64,000 bases of DNA. Source: Metopolophium dirhodum. Its lineage: Eukaryota; Arthropoda; Insecta; Hemiptera; Aphididae. The position numbers and the translations under genes are program-made. A model generated the notes under the pieces. It searched no databases. It was not told where the DNA came from and saw only the letters and a program-made list of their open reading frames with translations. Below, in pieces: positions 31,446 through 44,256 of the stretch. The DNA lies in NCBI RefSeq assembly GCF_019925205.1, contig NW_026869896.1, positions 124,001 to 188,000 on the forward strand. Direction: 5' to 3'. The first letter of the stretch is position 1. Every line of letters starts with the position of its first letter.

Positions 31446-34400
31446 AAATTGAAAAAGCTAGTCACCTTGTTTTTGTTTTCGGCAAACTTTGTGTCCTCAC
31501 AACGGGATGGGGTCAGTTGGGTACCCAGATAAGAATTTGGACCCCGTGATAAGAAATTATAGCTGATAATCTAATCAAGAGCTCCAATTCTAGCTTCAAA
31601 TAAAAATACTATGTTCTTTTAATAAATTTGTTATTATAAGTTAATTGTAATTAGTAAAAAATTATACTTCACATATAATTATTATGAGAAAAATTGTAAA
31701 ATGAATAAACTAGCGTACACCACCTATTACATTGTTTTTATAATATGATTTAGAAAATTAAAAAGTAATGTTATTTTTATTAATATTAAACCCTAAAGGT
31801 CTACAGATTGGCAAATTTAATTTAAAGCATATCATTTTAAGAAATTTATATTGAACGTTTTCTACATTAGTAATTTGAGTGGTAAAACTTAGTGACCAGA
31901 CCACTGACCGAAACTAAAGATTTTACCAAGAAAATTTTTTTATATATTTAACCCTTTCAGCCCACATTTTGATCGGAAATAGATCGAATTTTAGTAAAAA
32001 GCTTTTTTCCTTAGAAATCTATCAAGATTAACTGTATGCCATATAGTTTTTGGTTATTAATTTTTATTGGAAAGAAAATTGTGTTTTTTTAATTGTTTTA
32101 AAAATATTTTAATATTTTGGTTTAATATTTTTAAAATTATTGTATTTCTGTTAATAAACCTATCGTTTTGAAGTATTTATTTACAATCTAATTAATGTGT
32201 AAAGAAAAAGACATATTGTGATAAGTTTTATCGAAATTGTAATATATCCGAAAAACTTAAAAACTTAAATTTTGGTCGTATCGTCTTTAAACCTTTGAAG
32301 GTCGAAGCAGTATCGTCCCTACACCAGTTTCCAGTTTTAAAAAGTTTTAAACTTAAATATTAAGGGCGTAAATGTTGAGTTCAAAACTTGAATTTTTCAA
32401 AAATAAAATTGGGCAATTTTGTTTTGTCGATTTCTCAAACTTAAAATCGAGACGCGACTTTTTTGAGAACAGAAATTTGATCTAGATGTGTCACTGCATT
32501 GAACCTCGAATATTTCAAGCCGATAAGACCAATATTAAAGGAGTTAGTATTTCAAAATTTACGTCCAGCTGTTCCAATTTTTTATTGTTAGCTCAAACAT
32601 AAATATTAAAGTGACCTATTATTATATAGGTTTTAATATTTTATTTATTATTTTATATACCTATCGATTTACATGAGCTACACACCTCTTAAATGTGAAA
32701 AAAAGTTCAAAATAATTATTACTCAAAAGTTTAAACAGACGTATATACCATAATAAATCGGATGGTTATACGGAAAATCACATAGCCACATGTTTTTTAA
32801 CTTTTTGCTACTACGATTATGGGTGAAATAATGGTCTACGTACTTCGACCATAGACACCTTTTTGAATTCTCGTACGCCAAAAGAATAGAATCTCGTATT
32901 TAGTAGTGATCAAACAAAAACCCAAAATTCAAAATCCACGTAATTACGTAATTTTTGAAGTACAAAAAACACACAAAAAATCATAACTCCCGAACCAAAA
33001 GTCCGATAACCTCAATATCGGTACCTATCGATATAGAGGACCCCCCACCCCCCTCCGACTCCAGGAGTACGTTATAGAAGGGCCAGGCCTAAACCGAAAC
33101 GTTTGGTAACTTAAAAGTATAATATTATCTTATGTGAACGTCATCTACAACTTATAAATTATTTATTGAACTTTAAAAACTATTAGGTATCTACATATTT
33201 AAATACGTTTGTTCAAATTTGATAATCAGCGTCAAAGAACATTCTATGCCGGTAGTTTTCCTAGAAGTAGTTACCTATTCATATAATCACATCAATAATA
33301 AATCTATTGAAGAGTGTTACCTAAACATGAACAATTGTTTAAATAATTGATGAACTATATAATTTCAATTTTCAAAATTAATGATACCTACATAGGTCTC
33401 GAAAATGCTTATAATTAATGCTTTTAATTATAATTAAATGTATTTTGTTATAATACTATAATACGACATGTCTTGAAATCTACTAGAAATGCTGGACAAT
33501 AGGTAGGTATAGTAAATTAGTAAATTACATATGTATATTATAATATAAGGTTGTGGTCGTCTGTTTGTGGATGAGATTAATCCCACATAAGAGAACGAGA
33601 AATGGTGAAATCTAAAGTTCATCGGTAGAGAATTTTTTGGAAATTTCATTTAAATGATCGGCGTAACGAATAACGATTTATCGGCGTATTATCGGCGTAA
33701 ACAAATAGCTTCAAAAAACCATAAAAAAACAAAAATATCAAACAAAAATCACTTTATCAATAATAGATTATAAATCAAATTATGATAACGGATCATTAAT
33801 CGCTATAACCACGGTTTGGGTTTTATATGGTTACCACTTCAAATGCAAACAATATTGAGGTTACGTTCGATTCTTGCGTAAATAATATTATACGTTAATA
33901 TTTTGATGATTTAAAATTTGTTTGTTGAATTTATTAAATATTTTACTTTTTTTACTCTTTAAGTAGGTTTTATATAATTAATTAATATGTTCACTAGCCA
34001 GTGTCACTAGGTACCTGCCATTGTGTAGTATACAAATTACAAATTTAAACAGTTCACCTTTGATGTGATATTCGTAAGTCATACATAGTTTTTTTCTACT
34101 AACCTGCTTGTGTATTATGTAGATTTTATTTTAAACTACAGTGTAATTATTTCTAGGTAAAATATATCTACAGTATTAAAACCATTTCAAAAACCAAGTG
34201 AAACCTAATATGCTATTATATGCCATACATATGCCATTCAAACCTTCCTAACTCAAATGTCTCGAATCATGTAAGTTCTGTTTAATATTAAAATGGTTAT
34301 AATGTATTACTTATCTCAAAAAACCTAACAGATACATCACAACAACAAATATTTATCTTACAAAGTTGCAGTCAAGTATGGATTGACCACCCGGGGTTTT

Positions 34401-35612
34401 GTAATTGTTTACTGTTACACATAGGCGTGCGCAGCCCGTTCTGGCAAAATGGGCCAATGATACTTGAAACAAATTATTTTAGGTGTTATAAAATTACTTT
34501 CATTTACTTACCAGTCATCACCCACTGTTTACATTTTAAGGTATAATTAATATATTTATTCATAAGTAAGGCTAGGAATATAAGCATTTGCATCTTTTTT
34601 TCTTTAATTCCAAATTGATTGGTTGTGATTGCGATTGTGAAACCATTTTTTGTTTGCATATTTTATAGATTTAAGAGAATCTTGTTAATTTTGTTGGTAT
34701 AAATATAGATACCTATGTCTCATTCACAACAATTCACTTCATCTATTTTTGACACCTGGTATACAAAAACTTACTATTTTATAAAACTAGATTACAAATT
34801 ATAAAATACAATAAATAGTTATTAAAAATAAAACATTTGAAAAAAGCAAACAAACAAATTTTGAATTTTTTGAAGTTCATATTTTAACTATAATTGAACT
34901 CAACTTTAGGTGATTGAAATTTTTCTTATTAATAGATACAATAAAATAAAAAACGGTTAAAATTAATTTATATTTTCAATATGCCAAAATAATTTTTGGA
35001 AAACAAAATTTCTCTGGCTTATTGAATTTATGTTTAAATATTCACTCGACTGAAAGATTAAAATATCATATCACCTCAGTACACCACTGTCCAGCCAGCT
35101 GTCTATATTACTCTATTGATAAATATCTCACCTTTGATTACCAAACATGGTTTGTTTGTTTAAAATAAATAAAAAATTTAATTAAATAGATACCTACTTG
35201 GTGTAATTTAATACATTTATTAAATTTAAACAATTATATTAACTGTAACTCTCTAATTCTATCCGGTGTGAAACTATTCTACAAGTAAAGCGTACCTATG
35301 ACTATTGACTGTACAAATATATTTTATATAATTGAAGTTGGGAAAAAACATGTGAAATAAATTTTAAAAAATATTTAGAAATTAAATAAAGTGGTTTTTA
35401 ATGAAACAGTAACAACACTTTATTGTTATAGTGAAATACTAAACCGTTACCTAATTCTTAGATAAATTAGGAAATCTAAAAAAAAAATTAAATAACGGAC
35501 AAACTATTATTATATTATTTTCTGGAGATAACCTTCTTAAACTCAAACTTCAGTTTAGATTATAAATTATAATTTATTTATTTAATTTTTAAAAAGGATT
35601 AAAATAAAATAT
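31446..35612. other. 4.2 kb without recognisable genes
   Basis: AT-rich sequence with no open frame of note, only short spurious ones. It includes a small GTTGGGTACCC/TGGACCCC stretch near 31510-31550 that could be a remnant of the gypsy 5' end, a GC patch at 33030-33075, and a hAT-like TAGGCGTGCGCAG word near 34424 without a matching partner. I see no RNA gene. Confidence 0.5.
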
Positions 35613-38169
35613 TTAAGAAAAAAACACCCGTTGAAAAATTACATTTTCTGCTCTACACATTGGGCATACAGAGTTTTGTTGTTCCAACTGCCTTACACAC
35701 ACATCACACACCCATGCGTGACCACATGGTAATACTATATATTGCTGTTCACTTTCAGCTAGAGACACTACCAAGCATGTCATACACAAGTTTCTGTTGT
35801 CAGGCAGCTGAGGTACATTTGGCGAATCTGGAGGGTTCATAATTTGCGGTGAACCTGGTGCATCATTAAACGTTTGATTCAGATCCAATTGCAAGTTATT
35901 ATTTTCAACTGGCTGTGGATTAATAACATTGGGAATGTGATTTGGTACTGGAACTGCATCTGCTGGAACATTGTGGTCTGATTCACCATCAACATCAGCA
36001 TCGTTCATTCTCAAAGCCCAGGTTCGCAGCCTTAATTCATATGCTGCGCTGGTATACGAACAACGCAGAAGAAATTGCCATATTGATATTTGTCCTAATT
36101 GGTATTGCTCTGTAGCATATTTTATCCTGTGAGAGTTAGCCAAAAACTTGGTCCTCACATGCCTAGTGGGACGCAAGTGGTTCAAAATTTGTTGATTAAC
36201 CAAATGGTAACTGGTACTCAAAGTAGTTAAAGTGCCTATTTAAAAATAACAAAATAAAATGGGCATTACCTTTTTGGTATTAATTATTAACTAATTAGGT
36301 AAGTATCTTTATGATTATAATTTGAGACTCATTATATTAGGTTTTACAGTGAGTTTACTTAAGTAACTGTGAAAACATTTTTTTTTTTTCATTTAAGAAG
36401 ATTAAATTTGAGTTTATAATTATAAATAAATACAACCTCTCATAAAAATATATTCATGTTAATGTAGTAATTTTAATTTTAATTTTAATGTATTAATTTG
36501 ATCCATAGTTCCAAAACCTTGAGTCTACTATCTATTTATACCTCTAAGTTCTAACACAACTTGATGTAATTTTGCTATATTGTACTTACGCATACATTTC
36601 TTACCTAGAAATACCCATAAGCTTGGATGCGCAACAGAGAACTTTAATCTTAACGTGTTATGGAAGCTCTCAATGTTATTATTTGTCTGACGAGGCAGTC
36701 CATGAACCGACACAACTTGTGGACCAATATTTCTTAACCAATATCTTAAAAGAAATATCAATTATGTTATTGGGGTACATGTTTAATATTTAAATTTCTA
36801 ATACCTGATAGCTAAAATACAATATAATTTTTATTTTAATACTATCAATAACCAACAGTATTTTTTAACAGTTATTTAAAATGTTCTAGGTTTTATGTTA
36901 ATTAGTAAAATACCTTTCATAATAACTTAGTAATCTCTCCAAGTGGACATCATGATTTCGTGCAAATGCTCTAATTAAGAAAAATCCATTCTCCATATCT
37001 CTAGCTGGCAATAATGGAAGGGACATAAGGAGTTTCTATACCTTACGGGCATTATCGTTACTATTTAGATGATGTAAGTATCCTAAACTGTTCATTTTTC
37101 TCCATACAGCCTACAAAATTATACAAAACCATTAATAAGAATGCTGTATAATATCATTAATTGTATTTGTTTGATTATTTATTTTTACTTGGTTATGATG
37201 AAACCAGCAACCAGCATAACGAGCTTCTGGAAATGATGAAATCAAAACATCCCTCAGAGCCACCTCATAGTCAGTTATAATGACTTCAACCGTTAAGTTT
37301 GGTAAAAGATTATCTTTTACAAAACGCATAACACAGTTGTATGAATTCCGCGACTTACTTTCCATAAGAATATAGACAATAGGTATGGACTGCAAATATT
37401 TAAATGAGAATTTAAAAATAAATAAATCTTATTGTATGTTACAACTATTTAAACTGGTGCCTATTTCCACAAGTAATTTAAATTTGAATTTGAATATTAA
37501 ATAAAATAATATAAAATATTATTAATATCTTACATGGTTTTCGATCATACAATGTATGGTTAGTAATTGGTATCCCATGTTTCTAGGTACAACCTTGAAT
37601 GTGGCATCCGCATGTAACTCTGTCACACCATTTTGCAGAACATTAACAATTAAATTCATACATCCAAAAATGATGCTACTTCTTCCATCCACATCTGTAA
37701 CACTTCCTCTAAAAAAAGGAGAGTCGCAACAAGAAAACCGATTTAGCTGGCCATTGTCAAATAGAGTTGCCAAATCTAACAGTGAGTTAGGCAATCTAGG
37801 CAATGATCTTCTTCGGGCGTGTCGCATAAGAGATTCGGCTGTTGACCATGGGTACAACCCTGCTGCTACCACATGTCTAATAAAATATTGAATTCAGTTA
37901 TCAATTTTTGATAGGGCTCTAAAAGATATTCTTTAGGTTATAAAACTCCTTACCTTCTAGATTCCTCATCATATAAATTCTTTAACGAGATATTCTCAGT
38001 AGAGGCCCTTGATTTTAAAATTTCACAAAAACTATGAATAAGTTGCTGAGAGTTATTTTCCTCACTAACATGGCCCTCATGTGATTTTATTATCACTACA
38101 GTTCCGTTTCTCAACTTCTTGATTGATCCCGGACAAAAATAAGTACTAGCTTTACTGCATTTATAATAT
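35613..38169 (-). pseudogene. MULE-type transposase gene with FLYWCH-like finger and RING domain
   Basis: Minus-strand exons by GT-AG borders: 37954-38169, 37534-37876, 37189-37389, 36914-37110, 36542-36744 and 35613-36235. The first has a FLYWCH-like Cys/His pattern (YYKCSKASTYFCPGS...SHEGHV). The MULE catalytic residues are ELHADATFKV, VIITDYEVAL and NNNIESFHNTL. The last exon ends in a C3HC4 RING finger (CMTCLVV...LPCGHAWVCDVC...CPMCRAE), the hallmark of ubiquitin ligases. One in-frame TAG at 37036-37038 replaces an expected tryptophan; everything else joins in frame. The N-terminal exon is not found upstream, where a TIR element now lies. Confidence 0.8.
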
Positions 38170-38390
38170 CTGAAAAAAATAAGCTAACTTTACTGTACTT
38201 ATATCTATTTGTAATCTTAGTAAACTTTTTTAAAAAATGGTGTTAAATATTTTCAAATAATAAATATATATTATATTTAATTGTGTTAAGTTCATTATGT
38301 GTGCTTATAGATATTAAAAGAAATTGTTTCTGAATTATTTGCTAATTTTCGTTATTTGTCAAAATTCTAACTGCCTACACTTATTTCTTA

Positions 38391-40870
38391 GATTCTGAGC
38401 GGAGTGAAATAATGTATTGAATTTACAATGATGTGAGTTTTTTTTTCTGTCTTTCAGCAAAATTTTTGATAGTATGCATGCTTCGATTTTTGAGGTCAGC
38501 ATCTTTTCTGATAAAAAGGTGAACCTAGTTGGTACTTTGGGAGGTCAAAGTGGAAAATTCCAAGTAATTTTTCATCAAGAAATATTTGATTTTTTGTTGT
38601 TAATCAAAAACCAATAATCCTAGATACTTGAAATTTTTACCAAATGTTAAAATGACTATTTTCCATGCATAATAATATTTTTAAAAAATTTGAATCTTTT
38701 TCAGCCATTAATAGCCATGAGAAATTTTTTAAATGTTTAAATTATTATTTAGTTAAAAATTCATAAAAGTTTTTCTTTTCATACCTAAGATTAAACATTT
38801 TAATAGAAGATTTTACATAAGTTTTCCTACCTGTATCAAACAAAAAAAAATGTATTTAAACTGGACATTACTTTTTGACAGAGGTTTTGTACTTATAATT
38901 TTTCAGTATTTGATATTCAGCGGTAAATTATTGATCGATTTTTGATATTTTGTAGTATTTCCAAAACAAATAACCGTAGAAAGATTTATATCAGTATTTT
39001 CTAGTGATGTAAAATTTACGTAATTTTTTTTTTTGGTAATTTACCTAGAAAAATTTACGTAAATTTGGTAAATTTTGATAATTTTGGTATGTTATTATAG
39101 GAACACTCCCAGAAACTCCTGGCTGACGCATTTTCATGAACTTATAATAAATTATGGTAACATTTATTTTTTTTATTTACTGGATAGTAGGGGGTGTTAA
39201 TTTGACCAGAGTGGTCGTTATTTTTAAATTTTTTAAATTTTGTGACTGGGGTTCTAGTTTTAATATGTGTAAAAAATACTAAAAATTATGTATAGTCGTA
39301 TAGAACATTTAAAAATAATCAGAGAAGTTTAACCGGTGCCCCAAAGCCTTCAAAAGTTTAACATTACCTACTAATATTTTAAAGATAAAATAAATTTTAA
39401 TTTAATAGACAATTTATAATTGTTTCTACATTTTTAATCAATTCCAGTAAATATTTTATTTTACATGGGTGTAATATAATTATTCCGTCAGTGCTTTTGT
39501 TGGAATTTAAATATTTTGGTTAGGTACCTATAGCATCAACAACAAAAAACAAAATAAAGTCAACTCTAGTCTTTTAGTTTTATTTATTACAGTTCACAAT
39601 CTTTGTGTTAGTTATTTCTCTATATATATTTGTTAAAATTATAATTATTAATTTAATAACAAAAAATAAAAAGTAATTTTTATATTTTATAGGTACAGAT
39701 TAAAAAAAAAGTTGACTAGGTAAGCGAACGCGAGAAAATTTATATAAATTTCGATAATAATTGATCGTATCAGATATTCTTATGGTGTATTCGTATGTTT
39801 AATGTTATGTAGTAGGTATACCTACTACACTATCAGTGGTTGTGGACGTTTTACATTTTATAATATAAACTATTCTTTTATATTAATATGTTATGCCTGA
39901 TGAATATTGGCACCATGAAGACGTTTAATTTAAGGTGTCACATGCTACTTTTTTCGGTAAAAAAATATTTACCAGTAAAAAATAATTGGTAAATTTACGA
40001 GGTAAAAATTTACCGAGCTTACATCTCTAGTATTTTCCATACATGGTAAAATTTTCAAACTATATTGACGCTGTTAGAGCTATTTAAAGCCATGATAATT
40101 TTTTCAAATTTTGTAAACTATTTTTCAGTTAGAAATTCATAAACAGTTTTTCTTCTCATAGCTAAGATAAGACATTTTGATAAAAGGTTAGGTTAACTAA
40201 CAAAATATTCTACTTATAACAAAACAATTAAGTTTAGTGTTAAGTAACAATATTTCTTTATTGCCTTTTGAATTTATAATTTTTACGAATTACGATATTG
40301 TATATTTATTTATTCTTGTCGAGCAAGACCTTAAAGCACTAAGCATAAAAAAAATGTGTGGCTGTATTTTCAATATTTTTTATTTGGCATATGAAATACT
40401 TATGAGGAATCTTTATTAAATTTTAACGAATAAAATATTACTGACGTTTATAGAAAAAAAAACTAAAATAATTATAAATTGAAAATGGACGTAAACAACT
40501 CAAAACTAGTAAAAATATTTTAAAAATGTTATGGTGTATATAAAATGCTAATTATTTAAACATTCAGTAAAAATGTCATGTATCTACGGTTATTTGTTCC
40601 AGAGTTACACCAAAAACTAAGACCGATTTTGTGAAGAAATTCCCATTTTTCCTTTATTTTTTTTTTTTTGTTTTTCCCGGCGCTATTGAAAACTACTGGG
40701 AAATGTTTACTTTTGACCCCTTAAAATACCAGCTAGATTCACTTATCAGAAAAGATGCTTGTGAAGAAAATATAATCATTTTTACTGTCCTAAAAGTTGA
40801 TGAAAGACATCAAAAAAAACAAAATACACTGATGTGTAAAATCAATATATTCATCGCTCCGCTCAGAATC
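38391..40870. mobile_element. Long-TIR non-autonomous element with TA target site
   Basis: GATTCTGAGCGGAGTGA at 38391 and its complement ending at 40870 (TCGCTCCGCTCAGAATC) open inverted repeats that stay alignable for about 200 bp inward (for example CATCTTTTCTGATAA in both arms). TA flanks both ends. No transposase is present. TA duplication fits a Tc1/mariner-type or other TA-targeting MITE. A hAT relative is nested inside at 39002-40029. Confidence 0.8.
39002..40029. mobile_element. Nested hAT-like non-autonomous element, TSD GTATTTTC
   Basis: Ends TAGTGATGTAA and TTACATCTCTA form short inverted repeats; exact GTATTTTC copies flank at 38994-39001 and 40030-40037. Subterminal TTTACC/GGTAAA words are frequent at both ends. 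No ORF of note. It interrupts the long-TIR element, so it inserted later. Confidence 0.85.
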
Positions 40871-41435
40871 TAAAAAAACTCATATAAAAAAAGGATATTT
40901 TTTTAGTGTTTACAGCAGCATATTATGTTGTTTAAATCCGGCACAAGTACCTATATAGTTAGGTATTTATTAATATTATTAAATTAAATAACAGATTACT
41001 TACGTGATTCCGTTCTTGACGCTATTATTCCTGTATGTGAATCCTTGGAAATACATTTTTTTTTTTAATGAATTAAAACACAAGTCAAATTTGTTTAGAA
41101 AATATCCAAAGTAACCACAGTACAATAAAATATTAACAACGTTCAGGATCGAAAAATTGAAGGTGCATCCGTCGTAGAACGAGGAAGTTTCAAAAGTCAA
41201 TAACGATTAGCGGGATATAATTTGTTGAGAATGGCAAGACCCCCCACATTTTGACGAAAATATCTCTATTGGTTTTAAATAATAACAGACGTCTAGACTA
41301 GGTCTACACTTAGGTCTATACTCTATATATATTATATAATATACTATAATGTTAATTTGATATAATTATTAGTAATTACCTGGATACCCGTAAATTGTAT
41401 ATTTAGGCTTCACGGAACTCTACGTCGTGAAGTAA

Positions 41436-41505
41436 GGCCGGGGCTATACCGGCGTATTCCGCTGCATTTTAAACGCGGCGGAATACGCCATGTATAGCCC
41501 CGGCC
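41436..41505. mobile_element. 70-bp near-perfect palindrome with TAA duplication
   Basis: The segment begins GGCCGGGGCTATAC and ends GTATAGCCCCGGCC, with GGCGTATTCCGC repeated inverted inside; the whole folds back with one short bulge and no loop to speak of. TAA flanks both sides (41433-41435, 41506-41508), the 3-bp target preference of PIF/Harbinger. It is a minimal foldback MITE, with GC content far above its surroundings. Confidence 0.8.
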
Positions 41506-43980
41506 TAAGATGGTTACTAGGACATTTAAACGATTGCGACTTTAAGTGTTAACGGTTTTAAAATTAACATAATTATGAAAATTATATGATAGATATTGTT
41601 GTGTATTTTATTTAAATCCATTCACACCACCTAAACAAATATGTATCATAATAAATATATCTCGTAATCAAACATCGGTTATTGTTGGCCATTACTCGTA
41701 TACCCATTTACGTTTAAGTGTAAATACGCTTTCCTTTATAAGTATAATCAATGAAATCACCATATTGCAGCTTCTCAATTTGTATAAATTATTTAAATTC
41801 TGAAGCTAGTGATGGTTTATAACTTAAAAGTTATAAATCAATGAATGATCAACATCGTATGAAAATAATAATAATTTTTGTTACCTATTAAAATAATTAA
41901 TAAAAATGAAATAAAATTATATTTCGTAAATATCAAACGTATTAACGTAAAGCCAACAAAAGCAAAAATTTACAAATTTATACATTTATTAATTATTTTT
42001 TTTGTGGATTGTAATTATTCTATGTTTTATAAAATCGTATAGGTGCCTACCACAAATTAGGTACCCGTATAAGGTCCGCTACCCCAGCACGCCATGTTTA
42101 AAAATGTATTTAAAATTTATTCAGTATGGCCTTAATGTACTTTATTTTGTACAACCAAAACACAATTTTGTACACCTCGTCAAACACGAGAAAACGCGAT
42201 TTCCTCATATCCGGGCTGTGGTAACGTTACTCCGGCACAGCCTTTGCCAAATGTTGAACAAATACAATTTTCAATGATTCAGTATTATGTAGGTACCTAC
42301 CTACTTTATTCTGTACAATTTTGCACACCTCCCCGAACACAAGTTTATATAATTTTAATATAAGTATATTGTTGAATTTAAGGCAAGGAGCTCTATTATA
42401 ATTGGCAATATGAAAATTAATTTATTGCTCGATGAAACGTAATTCACTGTTTAATACTTGTAAATTACTAATTGTTTACATTATGCCATTTTGGTAAGTT
42501 TAAGTCCAAATTTGTTAAAATTCATTCGTATGATCTAAAGAAGAGAAAACAATGAATCCTAACTGGCAACAGTTTTAAAAATATTTATCTTATAAATGCA
42601 GTACTTAGGGATGGATAAAATACTTTTAAAATTGTATTTAAATACAAATTACAAAATATGTTTAAACAAAATTATATATTTTAATATTTATATGCTCATA
42701 GTAGCAATAATATTACAGTAAATTGTTAATATTATAAAACGTATTTTTATGTGTTTTTTTTTTAAAATGATATCGTATCAGTGTTTCTAAAATGAATGAG
42801 GTCATTACTCATTAGTATATAAACATTATAAGCGTACTCTTCACCGGGGTAAAATTATGATTTTGTTAAAAAAATTTTCGATCTTCAAAATTTGTATTTT
42901 ATCTAATTAGCATAGACGCAACTAGAGTTAAAATTCTGGGGGGGCTAAAAAAACTATTTATTAAAAATAACATATAATAGGAGGCTTATATCTAGATCAA
43001 TAAGGGATATATTTTTTTTTTCACCTAGTTGCGATAATGCTAATTAGCTTAAGAATATTATCTTAAATGTAATAATAAACAATTGAATGATATTTGCGGC
43101 TAAATTCTCATACGAATTGAGGTTTTCCGTTTTCTTGTTGCTTGTTTTTCTCGTCCAAATCGGCGAAATACAAAAATGTGGTTTGACACATCGATTTGTA
43201 AATTAGCACTCTGCAAAATAAACGGGGGTGATATTTATGTCTTGTAATTTAACCTAGGTATTTTATTTTACCTTATGTCATTTAATCTGATTAATAATTA
43301 CCTAATAACACCGCAGTTTTTATATTGTCAACTAAATAATTATGATGAAATTTAAGTTGTGTTAAATAAAATTATGGTAACTTTTATATTTATTAAGTCA
43401 TAACTCATAAGACATAATAGAAACTAACCATTTGTACCTATAATGTTTATACTAAAATAGTAATATTCCAGTTTTTGGTACAATAACATAACGTTATATT
43501 CCTAGGTACCTAATTATTTTGACTATCAATATACATTTTTTTTTTAACATTTATTGGATCTGTAATGGTATTTACAATAAGCATATGTGCGAAAAAATAT
43601 TTATACAGAAGACATGGAAACGTGAAGAGAGAAGTCACCCAGCAGTAACACTCAGAGACTCTCGTCTCTCGATATAAATAAACATTTTATTTTGTACTTA
43701 TTATTAATAATGTAATATTGTACTTTTATCGTTAATAATGAAGTGACCTACTTGATACATTAAAAAAAATAATAATTATTATTATTGTTTATTAAACGCC
43801 GAAACGGCAATTTTACATATTATTACAAGTAGGTATAAGTACAGTAAGGTAGAATATATAAATAATTAATTAGGTACATAAATAATTTAGATAAAAGTAT
43901 AAATATTTCAGAGTATACATGTTATAATATGGATAAATAGTATAATTATAAAGGTAGAAGTATAATTAGTGGCCTAAGGA
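41506..43980. other. 2.5 kb without genes, small repeats
   Basis: AT-rich DNA. A short duplicated segment (ATTTTGTACAACC...ACACCTCGTCAAACACGAG at 42136-42191; a diverged copy at 42298-42344) and one hAT MITE (42911-43039) are the only structures seen. No supported gene. Confidence 0.5.
42911..43039. mobile_element. 129-bp hAT MITE, TSD CTAATTAG
   Basis: Left end CATAGACGCAACTAG, right end CTAGTTGCGATAATG, flanked by exact 8-bp CTAATTAG copies at 42903-42910 and 43040-43047. The inner part has a G7 run followed by AT-rich sequence. Non-coding. Confidence 0.85.
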
Positions 43981-44256
43981 TTATTGGTTGCTCGCAGCTC
44001 TGAGCATGCGGTGTAGAGTGTGGTTGTGCCCATACGAGGTCTTGTGGGTTGGAACATAAAATTGTGATTGGTTTCTGGAAGAATGAGAAGGAACTCTGAA
44101 TGGTATGGCTGCAAGGAGATCAGGGACGTCCAAAGAACCACTTAGAATTAAATTTAGAAAGTCTAAGTCTGCTTTTGCACGACGAGAGGTAAGAGTTGAG
44201 ATGTTCAAAACTTGCCTCATGTTGGAATAATCATGATTTTCGTGATAAATGTTCAT
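43795..44256 (-). pseudogene. 3' tail of a non-LTR retrotransposon (RT C-terminus)
   Basis: The minus-strand ORF 43981-44256 matches the C-terminal domain seen after reverse transcriptase in insect non-LTR elements: paired basic residues (SRRAKADLDFL), then LILSG, a VP and R-N residues, and a Y-x-x-N motif. The rest of the enzyme is absent (5' truncation typical of target-primed insertion). An AT-rich 3' UTR-like stretch runs to about 43795. Confidence 0.6.

Noticed and set aside
40631..40873. 80-aa ORF
   Set aside because: Lies wholly inside the right inverted arm of the 38391-40870 element and is read through a T-run; no conserved features.
42002..42277. 91-aa ORF
   Set aside because: Covers a duplicated non-coding repeat segment; no domain and AT-rich low-complexity composition.
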